Assembly: GCF_031679605.1 (NCBI RefSeq)
Contig: NZ_CP117522.1
Coordinates: 9,486,001 to 9,550,000 of the forward strand
Origin: Streptomyces luomodiensis
GTDB lineage: Bacteria > Actinomycetota > Actinomycetes > Streptomycetales > Streptomycetaceae
Length of the DNA stretch: 64,000 nucleotides
Direction: 5' to 3'
Shown: piece after piece, positions 25,849 to 34,260 of the stretch
Layout: every line of letters begins with the position of its first letter
Position numbering within the stretch: position 1 is the stretch's first letter
Made by a program: the position numbers and the translations under genes
The notes under the pieces: model-generated
What the model was told of the DNA's origin: nothing
The model's database searches: none
The model's input: the letters and a program-made list of their open reading frames with translations, nothing else

Positions 25849-28272
25849 TCATGGTGAGGTGAGGTGCGCGGTGGTCGAGCCCGCGGGGAGGGGCTGTTCC
25901 GCCCAGATGGTCTTTCCGGATCGGCTGTAGCGGCTGCCCCAGCGGGTGGTGAGCTGGGCCACGAGGAACAGGCCGCGGCCGCCTTCGTCGGTCCAGCGGG
26001 CTCGGCGCAGGCGTGGCTGGGTGTTGCTGGGGTCGGTGACCTCGCAGATGAGCACCTGGTCGCGGATGAGCCGGAGTCCGACCGGGCCGCCGGCATAGCG
26101 GATGGCGTTGGTGACCAGTTCGCTGACGATGAGTTCGGTGGTGAAGGTCAGGTCGTCCAGTCCCCAGGCGGCCAGCTGTCGGACGGTGGCTCCTCGGGCG
26201 TCGGCCACGATGGTGGGATTCGCGGGGAACTCCCAGCTCGCGGTGTGCTCCGGTGGGATCGCGCGGGTGCGGGCGAGGAGCAGGGCGATGTCGTCGCGGG
26301 GCGGGGGGTCGGCGGCGTCGGCCAGGAGGTGGCGGCCGAGCTCCGCCAGCGGGCGAGCGGGGCGGCACAGGGCGGCGAGACGGTCGGTCAGCAGGCGCAG
26401 TCCGCCCTCGAGGTCGTGGCGGCCGCGGTCGATCAGGGCATTGGTGTACAGGGCGAGAACGCTGTCGGGGACCAGGTCGAGGGTGATGGTTTCGAAGGGC
26501 ATGCCGCCGACGCCCAGTGGCGGACCGGGGGAGATGTCGAGGGTCCGGACCGTGCCGTCGGGCCGGACCAGTACGGGCGGGGGATGGCCGGCGCTGGCCA
26601 GGGTGCAGTGGCGGGCGATGGGGTCGTAGACGGCGTACAGACACGTGGCGCCGAAGGCGTCCTGATGTTCGGGGGCGGACTCGCCGGCGAGCCGCTGGAC
26701 GAGGTCGTCGAGGTGGGTGAGGAGCTCCTCGGGCTCCAGCTCCAGGTCGGCCAGGGTCTGCACGGCGGTGCGCAGGCGGCCCATGGTGGCGGTGGCGGGC
26801 AGGCCGTGGCCGACGACATCGCCGACGACCAGGGCGGTGCGCAACGACGGCAGCGGGATGACGTCGAACCAGTCGCCGCTGATCTCGGCCCCTCCGCCGG
26901 CGGGCAGGTACAGGCCCGCGGTCTCGGCTGCTGGGGTGTCGGTGCCGGCGCGGGGGAGGAGGCGTTGTTGCAGCGCGACGGCCGCACGGTGTTCGCGGGT
27001 GTAGCGACGGGCGGTGTCCACGCTCAGCGCGGCCCTGGACGCGATCTCCGCCAGCAGGTCCGCGTCCTCATCGGCGAAGGGCTCGGTCCGCTCGGTACGC
27101 CAGACCGCGACCGTGCCGAGCATCAGGCCGCGGGCGGCCAGGGGAGCCAACGCGACCGAATGCCCGCGCTCGGGTATGAGCAGCGGGATCAAGTCCGGGG
27201 TGCTTTCGTACGTGGCGATCGCGCTGGCTCGGTCGGGCAGGATGAAGGCCTCACCGCTCTGGAGGGTGCGCAGGCCGGGCCAGTCCATGATGTGCGGAAC
27301 CGTCGCACCTGGCTGGAGCATCGCGGCGGGCCAGGGACCGGTGGCCGAGGCCACGGCGGCCCGGCGCAGGTGCAGCTCGCCTCCGCCGAGGAACTTGGGC
27401 GGCTCGTCGCCGTTGAGCACCGCCTCGGCCAGGTTCACCCACGCCAGGTCGCCGAGGGCGGGGACGAGGACGTCCACCAGGTCCTGGGCGGTGCGCCGCA
27501 CATCGAGGGAGCGGCCGATGCTGACCGAGGCCTGGTGAGACAGCTCCAGGTGGCGGCGGACGCGCTGCCGCTCGGTGGCGTCGGTGCTGAGCGCGGCCAC
27601 GCCGACCGGGTGTCCCTGGGTGTCCTCCAGCCGGACAGCGGACAGCGAGACGAACCGCTGACGCTCGCGGGCCCGCGGCGAGCGCATGGGCTGCTCCTGC
27701 TCGACCAGCGGAACGCCGGTGGCCAGCACCTGGCGCAGCACCGTCTCCGCGGTCTCGGCGTCCGGCGCGGCGGTCGCCTGCGCCGGTCGGTCGCCTGGGG
27801 ACAGGGCGGGACCGTCGTGCCCGTCAGGCGTGATGTTGGTCCGCACCGACCGCAGGTCCGCGTCGTAGATGCCGATCCCGATCCGGTCCTGGGCGAGGAG
27901 GGCCCGCAAGAGGGCGGCACCCTGTTCCCAGTCGGTCACGTGGCGAGTGGGCGCGGCCAGGACGAGGAGGTGGGAGGAGACCTCCATCGGGAGCGTCCGG
28001 AAGGCGACCTCGACCATGCCGCCGGAGCGGTGTCGCAGCAGGGCCCGTCCCGCCGTCGGCATCGCGTTCCCAGCGGCCTCGGCCCGGCACCCGGACTCCT
28101 CGGCGAGCAGGTGCCCGACCGGGTGGCCGCACACCTCCGCGGCTGGTCGGTCCAGCAGTTCCGCGGCCGCGCGGGACCACCACAGCACGGCGCCCTGGGC
28201 GTCGAGGACAGCCGCCGCGATGGTGTTGAGCAAGGAGAACCCTGCATCGGTGTGATCGGTGAAGGCGTTCAT
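25849..28272 (-). CDS. PAS-GAF-SpoIIE phosphatase with C-terminal HATPase (807 aa)
   Basis: ATG at 28272 follows GGAGGCAGGGCAGG; a GTG six codons earlier is possible. Domains: PAS-like about 8-110 and 125-235, GAF about 250-420, PP2C-type SpoIIE phosphatase about 440-650 (GDWFDVIPL, VVGDVVGHGLPA, SAGHPPPV, RDDIALLL), and an RsbW-like HATPase about 680-800 with N-box ELVTNAIRYAG and G-box DEGGRGLFLV. Such proteins both phosphorylate and dephosphorylate anti-sigma-factor antagonists, controlling alternative sigma factors. It is monocistronic and divergent from the TetR gene, with no antagonist or sigma gene nearby. Cytoplasmic; sensed signal unknown. Confidence 0.9.
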   Translation of the reverse strand: MNAFTDHTDAGFSLLNTIAAAVLDAQGAVLWWSRAAAELLDRPAAEVCGHPVGHLLAEESGCRAEAAGNAMPTAGRALLRHRSGGMVEVAFRTLPMEVSSHLLVLAAPTRHVTDWEQGAALLRALLAQDRIGIGIYDADLRSVRTNITPDGHDGPALSPGDRPAQATAAPDAETAETVLRQVLATGVPLVEQEQPMRSPRARERQRFVSLSAVRLEDTQGHPVGVAALSTDATERQRVRRHLELSHQASVSIGRSLDVRRTAQDLVDVLVPALGDLAWVNLAEAVLNGDEPPKFLGGGELHLRRAAVASATGPWPAAMLQPGATVPHIMDWPGLRTLQSGEAFILPDRASAIATYESTPDLIPLLIPERGHSVALAPLAARGLMLGTVAVWRTERTEPFADEDADLLAEIASRAALSVDTARRYTREHRAAVALQQRLLPRAGTDTPAAETAGLYLPAGGGAEISGDWFDVIPLPSLRTALVVGDVVGHGLPATATMGRLRTAVQTLADLELEPEELLTHLDDLVQRLAGESAPEHQDAFGATCLYAVYDPIARHCTLASAGHPPPVLVRPDGTVRTLDISPGPPLGVGGMPFETITLDLVPDSVLALYTNALIDRGRHDLEGGLRLLTDRLAALCRPARPLAELGRHLLADAADPPPRDDIALLLARTRAIPPEHTASWEFPANPTIVADARGATVRQLAAWGLDDLTFTTELIVSELVTNAIRYAGGPVGLRLIRDQVLICEVTDPSNTQPRLRRARWTDEGGRGLFLVAQLTTRWGSRYSRSGKTIWAEQPLPAGSTTAHLTSP

Positions 28273-28412
28273 CCTGCCCTGCCTCCTCACCTGGCGGGTC
28301 CCATGTCTCAGTATGGGGTGATTCAGGCAGGTCCGAGCGAGGCCACGGCGGCATCACCGGGAGCCGCCGGCTCCGTGGGGCCGCTGGTGCGCCGGGGTCG
28401 GCGGCGTCCGCC

Positions 28413-28418
28413 TATGAT
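28413..28418 (+). promoter_or_regulatory. -10 element (TATGAT) of a leaderless promoter for the TetR gene
   Basis: TATGAT is a near-consensus -10 ending 6 nt before the ATG at 28425, putting the transcription start at the initiation codon. There is no purine-rich ribosome binding site in the intervening CCGG sequence. A clear -35 is not visible. The CGACA-N3-TGTCG operator found at the two target promoters is absent here, so simple autorepression through that site is not evident. Confidence 0.5.
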
Positions 28419-28424
28419 TGCCGG

Positions 28425-29087
28425 ATGGACAACAAGGCGTCGAGTGAATCGACTGGTCTGCTCTCGGTGCGCGAGGAACAGCGGCGGATGACACGCCGGC
28501 GCATCGCCACCGCCGCGCGGCACGTCTTCGAGGAACGTGGCTACGGGCAGGCGTCGATCGGTGACATCACCAAGGCGGCGAAGGTCAACAGGGCGACCTT
28601 CTACCTGCATTTCGCGAACAAGGCCGAGGTCTTCAACGAGGTCTACCAGGCCGTCCGGCAGCTTCAGAGCGCTCGCCACTGGGCGCTCCTCGGCCGTGCG
28701 CTCGCCGAGGGGACGGCGGTGTCGGTGCGGCAGTGGCTCGATCAGGCGCTCGTCTGGTGGGAGGACCAGGCGCCGTTGTTGCCGGCCATTCACGAGGCCA
28801 TGGCGAGTGACCTCGAGGTCGCGGCCAGGTGGAAGGACCAGCTTGATCAGTTGGCCGGTGAGCTGGACGAATATCTCGCCGGATTCCCCGAGGACCGCCG
28901 AGAGGGGCAGCGGCTGCGCGTCGAACTCCTCATGGTGCAGCTCGATCAGCTCTGTTTCCGGGCCATCGTGCAGAAGGTCTTCGTGATCGAGCGGGAGGCG
29001 CTGCTGGACGTGGTGACCGGGCTTTGGGTCGACGCGCTCGGCCTTCAGGGCGTGGGCCGGACGCCTGTCGATCGATCATCAGCATGA
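28425..29087 (+). CDS. TetR-family regulator of the catabolic island (220 aa)
   Basis: The N-terminal helix-turn-helix is classic TetR: RRRIATAARHVFEERGYGQASI followed at once by GDITKAAKVNRATFYLHF. The C-terminal ligand-binding region (about 75-205) is helical and diverse. The gene lies immediately upstream of the first of two promoters that share a CGACA-N3-TGTCG operator; an ATCAT-N4-ATGAT repeat (29075-29088) covers its own stop codon. It is the obvious candidate repressor for the transporter and hydantoinase operons, released by a pathway acyl-CoA or substrate; that link is inferred from position and operator sharing. Confidence 0.92.
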   Translation: MDNKASSESTGLLSVREEQRRMTRRRIATAARHVFEERGYGQASIGDITKAAKVNRATFYLHFANKAEVFNEVYQAVRQLQSARHWALLGRALAEGTAVSVRQWLDQALVWWEDQAPLLPAIHEAMASDLEVAARWKDQLDQLAGELDEYLAGFPEDRREGQRLRVELLMVQLDQLCFRAIVQKVFVIEREALLDVVTGLWVDALGLQGVGRTPVDRSSA

Positions 29088-29090
29088 TGC

Positions 29091-29119
29091 TTGACTCGAC
29101 AGGGTGTCGTTCTTAATCT
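29091..29119 (+). promoter_or_regulatory. Promoter with embedded TetR-type operator (transporter operon)
   Basis: -35 TTGACT (29091-29096), 17-bp spacer, -10 TAATCT (29114-29119). The spacer contains a perfect inverted repeat CGACA-GGG-TGTCG (29097-29109). The identical architecture occurs at 32072-32100. A repressor bound here would block RNA polymerase directly. The resulting message would have a leader of about 165 nt before the MFS start. Confidence 0.75.
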
Positions 29120-29293
29120 CCATGCAAGACCTCAGTCACTCCGGCTTCATCGACGAGTGCCCAGGTCAGGTGGACGGCTGTAGCTCCTGCGCAGACCGGC
29201 TCACCTCCGGCATCGGCGGTCGGCGCGTCGTCAGGGAAGGGGTATCGCCACGTCGGTCTCGGCCTTCACGTCACAGACGACTTGGGAGCCCGC

Positions 29294-30646
29294 ATGTCCT
29301 CCATTCCCCATGCCGCTACCCCGCCTCCAGCCCTGATGCGGCGCGTGACCTTCGCGGCGGCCGTCGGCAACACCGTCGAGACCTATGACTATGCGGCCTA
29401 CGGGTTCTTGACCGTCCTGATAGCCGAGCTGTTCTTTCCCGGCTCCCAGCCGGGCGTCGCCCTTCTGTCGGCGTTCGCGGCCTTCGGCGTCGCATTCGTG
29501 GTGCGACCGCTCGGCTCGCTGCTGTTCGGATCGATCGCGGACCGGTTCGGGCGCAAGCCTTCGCTCGTGGCGACCTTGGTCCTGATGGCCGGCGCCACCA
29601 CGCTCATCGGCCTGCTGCCCACGGCGGCATCCATCGGCGTGTGGGCGCCGGCCCTGCTGGTGGTGTGCCGTTTGATACAAGGGCTCGCCGCCGGTGGTGA
29701 GTACGGCACCGCGATGACCTACGCCGCGGAGTTCACCCCCCGGCGCAAGCGTGGTGCGATGACCAGCCGCGTGCAGATCGGGAGTGTGGTCAGCCTGCTG
29801 TTGGCCGCGGGGGTCGTCCTGCTCCTGAGCGCGTCGCTGTCCCCTCAGGCGATGGCTTCCTGGGGATGGCGGATTCCGTTCCTGCTCGCACTGCCGCTCG
29901 GGCTCGTCGGGCTCTACATCCGCGCCCGGCTCGAAGAATCACCGGAGTTCCGCGCCCTCGAGCGACAGGGGCGGATCCCGTCCTCGCCCGCCAAGGAGTC
30001 GTTCACGAAGCACTGGTCGCTCATCGCCCTGGTCTTCGGTGTCGCCGCGCTCCAGCAGATCGGCTACTACATCGCCTTCACCTACGCCCAGTCCTACATC
30101 ATCCAGCTCGGCTTCACACCGGCACAGGCCACCCTGGCCACGGTCATCAGCATCGCCGTGGCCGTGGTGCTCGTCGCGGTCGGCGGGCCGCTGTCCGACC
30201 GGTGGGGGCGGTGGCCGATGCTCTTCGGGCTCTCCGCCGCGATGCTGGTGCTCGCGTACCCCCTCCTCGCGGCCCTGTCGTCGGCGACGAGTCTCGGCAC
30301 GGTGATCCTGACGACCGTGCTGCTCGGCGTGGTGCCCGCGCTGTACACCTCGGTCGCGCCCGCCACCTACATCGAGATCGTCCCGGCCCGGGTCCGGGCC
30401 ACGGTCTTCGCGGTGGGCTTCGCCCTGGCGGCGGCCCTGCTCGGCGGCCCCGCGCTGTACGTCAGCCAGTCCTTGGTGCGGATGACCGGCGACAACCGGT
30501 CGCCGGCGCTGTTCCTCATGTTCGGGGCACTGCTGAGCCTGGCGGCGGCCGTGGTCGTGCGGCGGCGGCATCCGGAAGTCCTCACGCCGGACCTGCCGGC
30601 CCACGTCGCCGACGTACCCGGCGCGCGGTCGACCGAGGGAGTCTGA
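29294..30646 (+). CDS. MFS transporter, metabolite:H+ symporter (MHS) type (450 aa)
   Basis: ATG at 29294 has GGGAG 5 nt upstream; an in-frame TTG four codons earlier is less likely. Twelve predicted membrane segments. The opening GNTVETYDYAAYGFL, the loop-2 motif GSIADRFGRKPSL and RLIQGLAAGGEYG are typical of the MHS subfamily (alpha-ketoglutarate, shikimate, proline/betaine permeases). It is the first gene behind the TetR-type operator and shares the transcript with the MmgE/PrpD gene, so it probably imports the carboxylic compound degraded by the island. Confidence 0.9.
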   Translation: MSSIPHAATPPPALMRRVTFAAAVGNTVETYDYAAYGFLTVLIAELFFPGSQPGVALLSAFAAFGVAFVVRPLGSLLFGSIADRFGRKPSLVATLVLMAGATTLIGLLPTAASIGVWAPALLVVCRLIQGLAAGGEYGTAMTYAAEFTPRRKRGAMTSRVQIGSVVSLLLAAGVVLLLSASLSPQAMASWGWRIPFLLALPLGLVGLYIRARLEESPEFRALERQGRIPSSPAKESFTKHWSLIALVFGVAALQQIGYYIAFTYAQSYIIQLGFTPAQATLATVISIAVAVVLVAVGGPLSDRWGRWPMLFGLSAAMLVLAYPLLAALSSATSLGTVILTTVLLGVVPALYTSVAPATYIEIVPARVRATVFAVGFALAAALLGGPALYVSQSLVRMTGDNRSPALFLMFGALLSLAAAVVVRRRHPEVLTPDLPAHVADVPGARSTEGV

Positions 30647-30648
30647 CC

Positions 30649-31974
30649 GTGTTCCTCGGCGAGCTCGCGGAGCAGCTCGGTGCCGCGGCGCCGCGGCTCA
30701 CCCCCGACCTGATCGACCAGGGCGGCACCTGCGTGCTCGATGCCCTCGCCTGCGCCTACGGCGGACGCGAGATGCCGTGGGTCGCCCAGGCACGGGCGGT
30801 CGCGGGCGCCGGTGGCGACAGCACGATCTGGGCGAGCGGCGGACGGCGGAGCGGGCTGGCGGACGCGGTGTTCGCCAACGCCGTCGGCTGCCACTCACTC
30901 CTGCACGAGGACACGCATGCCGAGAGCCGGGTGCATCCGGGCACCGTGGTGATACCCGCGGCACTCGCGATCGGGGAGCGGTTGGGCTCGCCCATGCTCG
31001 ACGTGCTGCGCGCGATCGTCATCGGGTACGAGGCGGTGGCTCAGGTCGCGGCCACGGTGCTGACCGACGACTTCGTGGCTCGCGGATGGCGGGCCAGCGG
31101 TGTGTTCGGCCCGTTCGGGGCCGCTGCCGCCACCGCCCACCTGCTCTGCCTGGACAGGACCACCACTGCCCACGCGCTGGCCATCGCGGCCAGCTCCGCC
31201 GCCGGCATCTGCCAGTGGGCGCGGGACGGGACCACGGAGGTCTTCTTCCAGAACGCGAACGCCTGCCGCGCGGGGCTCGTGGCGGCCCTTCTGGCCCGCG
31301 AAGGTGCGACGGGGGCCGCGTCGGCGGTCGAGGGAACGCTGGGCCTCCAGCAGGCCTTCGGCGGAACCCGGGACGGCGCAGGGAAGCCGGAGGTCCGGCT
31401 GGACCGGATGGCGGTCTCGGCGACCTTCTTCAAGGCCCACCCCTCGTGCGCCCTCACCCAAGAGGCCATCGACGCCGCACAGCGGCTCGCCGAACGGCGG
31501 ATCGACCCGGACGCGGTCGTCGAGGCGACGATTCACACCTCCGGCGCGGCGGCGCGGTATCCCGGCTGCGACAACGGCACATCGCTGTCGACGACGATCT
31601 CCCGGCAGATGAGCCTTCAGTTCGCGGTCGCCGCCGCGCTGACCGACGGCGCCCTGCGCCCAGCCCGGTACACCGGGCCACCGGACCCCGGCCTCGTGGC
31701 GCTGGCCAAGCGCATCTCGGTGGCCGTCGATCCAGTGGCCGATCGCGCCTATCCGCGGCGCAGGGACGCGCGGGTGACGGTCCGGCTGGCCGACGGCCGC
31801 ACCGTGTCGGCGACCAACCGCGACACCGTGAACCTGAGCGCGGTCCGTGTGGTCGAGAAGTTCCACACCTACGCGGCAGCGGTGCTCGGCGACGACGCGA
31901 CGGCGATCGTCCGGGCAGTGCGTGACCCCGGATCCTGCCCGGACGTCGCGGTCTTCCTGGCCCGCCTGCGCTGA
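30649..31974 (+). CDS. MmgE/PrpD family protein (441 aa)
   Basis: GTG at 30649, 2 bp after the MFS stop, has GAGGGA 8 nt upstream. Family features include DALACAYGG, the HEDTHAESRVHPGTVVIPAALAI block (split here by its own length), WRASGVFGPFGAAAA and FFKAHPSC. Known members are 2-methylcitrate dehydratase, cis-aconitate decarboxylase and an iminodisuccinate epimerase, so the chemistry is dehydration, decarboxylation or epimerisation of a carboxylic acid. Co-transcription with a carboxylate transporter suggests it acts early in the pathway. A perfect palindrome follows it as a terminator. Confidence 0.85.
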   Translation: MFLGELAEQLGAAAPRLTPDLIDQGGTCVLDALACAYGGREMPWVAQARAVAGAGGDSTIWASGGRRSGLADAVFANAVGCHSLLHEDTHAESRVHPGTVVIPAALAIGERLGSPMLDVLRAIVIGYEAVAQVAATVLTDDFVARGWRASGVFGPFGAAAATAHLLCLDRTTTAHALAIAASSAAGICQWARDGTTEVFFQNANACRAGLVAALLAREGATGAASAVEGTLGLQQAFGGTRDGAGKPEVRLDRMAVSATFFKAHPSCALTQEAIDAAQRLAERRIDPDAVVEATIHTSGAAARYPGCDNGTSLSTTISRQMSLQFAVAAALTDGALRPARYTGPPDPGLVALAKRISVAVDPVADRAYPRRRDARVTVRLADGRTVSATNRDTVNLSAVRVVEKFHTYAAAVLGDDATAIVRAVRDPGSCPDVAVFLARLR

Positions 31975-31987
31975 ACCCCGCCCCGGA

Positions 31988-32015
31988 ACGGGTGGTCGCG
32001 GCCGCGACCACCCGT
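31988..32015. terminator. 28-bp perfect palindrome after the MmgE/PrpD gene
   Basis: The half-site ACGGGTGGTCGCGG is followed directly by its exact complement, giving a very stable GC-rich hairpin with a short central loop 13 bp past the stop codon. No T-tract follows. It separates the transporter unit from the second operator-bearing promoter 56 bp downstream, so intrinsic termination is the likely role. Confidence 0.7.
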
Positions 32016-32071
32016 GCCCTGGCCTGCCCGCATCGCGGCAGATCCGGCCAGTAAAAACGACAACTCGTTGC

Positions 32072-32100
32072 TTGACTCGACACTATGTCGTCTCTAATGT
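32072..32100 (+). promoter_or_regulatory. Second promoter with the same TetR-type operator (hydantoinase operon)
   Basis: -35 TTGACT (32072-32077), 17-bp spacer, -10 TAATGT (32095-32100). The inverted repeat CGACA-CTA-TGTCG (32078-32090) sits in the same register as in 29091-29119; arms are identical while the central 3 bp differ, as expected for a conserved protein-binding site rather than simple duplication. It drives the 22-kb catabolic operon. Confidence 0.75.
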
Positions 32101-32157
32101 CGAGCTCACTCGGAGCGCAGTCCCACGCCGCGCACCGACCAGGGAAGGACAAAGACG

Positions 32158-34260
32158 TTGCATTCCTCGGTCACGTTCCAGATCGGCTGCGACATCGGTG
32201 GCACGTTCACCGACGTCGCGGCGCTTTCCTCAACCGGGCTGTCCTATGCGGACAAGGCCGACACCACGCACGACGATCTCGCGGCCGGACTCCTCGCGGC
32301 GCTGGAGAATCTCGCCAACCGGATCGGGATGCCACTGCCCGAGGTGCTCGGCGCGACCACGCGCTTCGTCAACGGCACCACCGTGGTCACCAACTCGGTC
32401 GCCGAACTCCGCGGGGCCACGGTCGGCCTGATCACCACACAGGGCTTCGGGGACAACCTGCTCATCGCCCGTTCGGCCCGCAATGCCCACCGAGACCACC
32501 ACAAGCAGCTGAGCATCCCGCAGATCGTCGCCCGGGAACACGTGGTCGAGGTCACCGAGCGCGTGGACCGCAAGGGCCGGGTGATCGTCGCCTTGTCCGA
32601 GGCGGAGGCACGGCGCGCCATCGGCACGCTGGTAGGCGCAGGGGTCGACTCGATCGCCGTCTCCCTGTTGTGGAGCTTCGCGAACCCCGCTCACGAGGAG
32701 CTGCTCGCCTCGATCGTCGAAGCGGAGTACCCGGAACTGTTCCTGAGCGTCTCATCCCGCCTGCACCCCGTCATCCGGGAGTACGAGCGGACGATGACCA
32801 CGGTGCTCAACTCCTTCACCGGCATCCGGGTGGCGGAGTACACGAGCCGGATCGAGCACGAACTCGCCGCCCGCGGGCTGCGTGTGCCGGTCGCCTTCAT
32901 GCAAGGCTTCGGCGGGACGCTGTCCGCGGCGGAGGCCCGCCAGCGGCCCATCACGCTCATCGACTCCGGCCCCGCAGGCGGGGTGATGGGGGCGCGGGCA
33001 CTGGCCACCCGGCTCGGCCTGAGCGACATCGTGACCGCCGACATGGGCGGCACCTCCTTCGACGTCTCGGTAGTGCGGGACGCCACCCCCCAGGTCACCC
33101 GGCGGGTGATGCTGGGCGAGCGCTTCCTCACCGCCCTGTCCAAGATCGACGTGATGCCGATCGGCACCGGCGGCGGCAGCATCGCGTGGCTCGACGCGCG
33201 GGGGGTGCCCCAAGTGGGCCCGCGCAGCGCGGGAGCCGAACCCGGCCCGATCTGCTACGGCAAGGGCGGTACCCGGCCCACCGTCACCGACGCGTCCGCC
33301 GTTCTGGGACTCCTCGACTCGAAGTCCTTCCTGGACGGCCGCAGGGCCCTCGACGTCGACGGCGCCCGGGAGGCGCTGGCCCGCGAGATCGGCGAGCCGC
33401 TCGGAATCGACGCGGTGCGGGCCGCGGCGGATGTGCATCGGATGGTGATCGCGGACATGGGCAACGCCGTCCGCGCGGTCACGGTCGAACGAGGCCACGA
33501 TCCCCGCCGATTCGCCATGGTGGCCTTCGGCGGCGCGCTGGGCCTGTTCGCCGCCGACATCGCCCGCGCGGTCGGCATCGGCAAGGTGGTGATTCCGGCC
33601 GACGCCGCCGTCTTCTCCGCCCGCGGCCTGCTCGCGAGCGACGACGTTCGCACCCGAGCCCGCTCGGCCATGTGGCAGGGCGGCGACGCCGGCGCGGTGG
33701 TCCGTGCCCTGCGCGAGCTCGACGACGAACTGGTCGCGGCGCTGCGTGCGGCCGGCTACCCGGACGACCGCATCGAGGTGCGGTGGGAGGGGGAGTTCAA
33801 GTTCGCGGGCCAGCAGTGGGAGCTGCGCCTCCCCATCCCGCGCCGCGACGATCTCGGCGAGGCGGATCTGGCCGCGATCCAGGCCGGGTTCCCCACGCGC
33901 TACGAGGAGGAATACGGCACCGGAACCGCATGGGTGGGCAGTCCGGTCGTGCTGATGTCGGTCCGTGTCACCGCCACCGGCCGGCTGGAAACCATCGAGA
34001 CCGTCCCCGCGGAGCCGGAGACCGGCATCCAGGTCACACCGATCGGCCGCAGGCGCATCCACCGTCCCACCGGCCAAGAGGTCGACGTCCACGACGCGCT
34101 GCGGCTGCCCACGGGGGCCCGGGTGTCCGGCCCCGCGCTGATCGAGCACCCGCTGACCACCATCCAGCTCCCGGCCGGCTGGGACCTGCGGGTCGACGGC
34201 TGGCGGAACTACCTGCTCACCGACACCCAGCCCACCACCACCGGGGAGAGCGCGGCATGA
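32158..34260 (+). CDS. hyuA: Hydantoinase/oxoprolinase subunit A family (700 aa)
   Basis: TTG start with GGAAGG 9 nt upstream, 57 bp after the predicted -10. HyuA signatures: CDIGGTFTDVAAL (ATPase-type phosphate loop), NGTTVVTNSVAEL, DSGPAGGVMGA, ADMGGTSFDVSVV and GTGGGSIAW. Length is usual for the A subunit. With HyuB (ATGA overlap) it would form an ATP-dependent amidohydrolase of the hydantoin/5-oxoproline/caprolactam group or a carboxylase of the acetone/acetophenone group. First gene of the operon; the substrate is not determined. Confidence 0.9.
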   Translation: MHSSVTFQIGCDIGGTFTDVAALSSTGLSYADKADTTHDDLAAGLLAALENLANRIGMPLPEVLGATTRFVNGTTVVTNSVAELRGATVGLITTQGFGDNLLIARSARNAHRDHHKQLSIPQIVAREHVVEVTERVDRKGRVIVALSEAEARRAIGTLVGAGVDSIAVSLLWSFANPAHEELLASIVEAEYPELFLSVSSRLHPVIREYERTMTTVLNSFTGIRVAEYTSRIEHELAARGLRVPVAFMQGFGGTLSAAEARQRPITLIDSGPAGGVMGARALATRLGLSDIVTADMGGTSFDVSVVRDATPQVTRRVMLGERFLTALSKIDVMPIGTGGGSIAWLDARGVPQVGPRSAGAEPGPICYGKGGTRPTVTDASAVLGLLDSKSFLDGRRALDVDGAREALAREIGEPLGIDAVRAAADVHRMVIADMGNAVRAVTVERGHDPRRFAMVAFGGALGLFAADIARAVGIGKVVIPADAAVFSARGLLASDDVRTRARSAMWQGGDAGAVVRALRELDDELVAALRAAGYPDDRIEVRWEGEFKFAGQQWELRLPIPRRDDLGEADLAAIQAGFPTRYEEEYGTGTAWVGSPVVLMSVRVTATGRLETIETVPAEPETGIQVTPIGRRRIHRPTGQEVDVHDALRLPTGARVSGPALIEHPLTTIQLPAGWDLRVDGWRNYLLTDTQPTTTGESAA

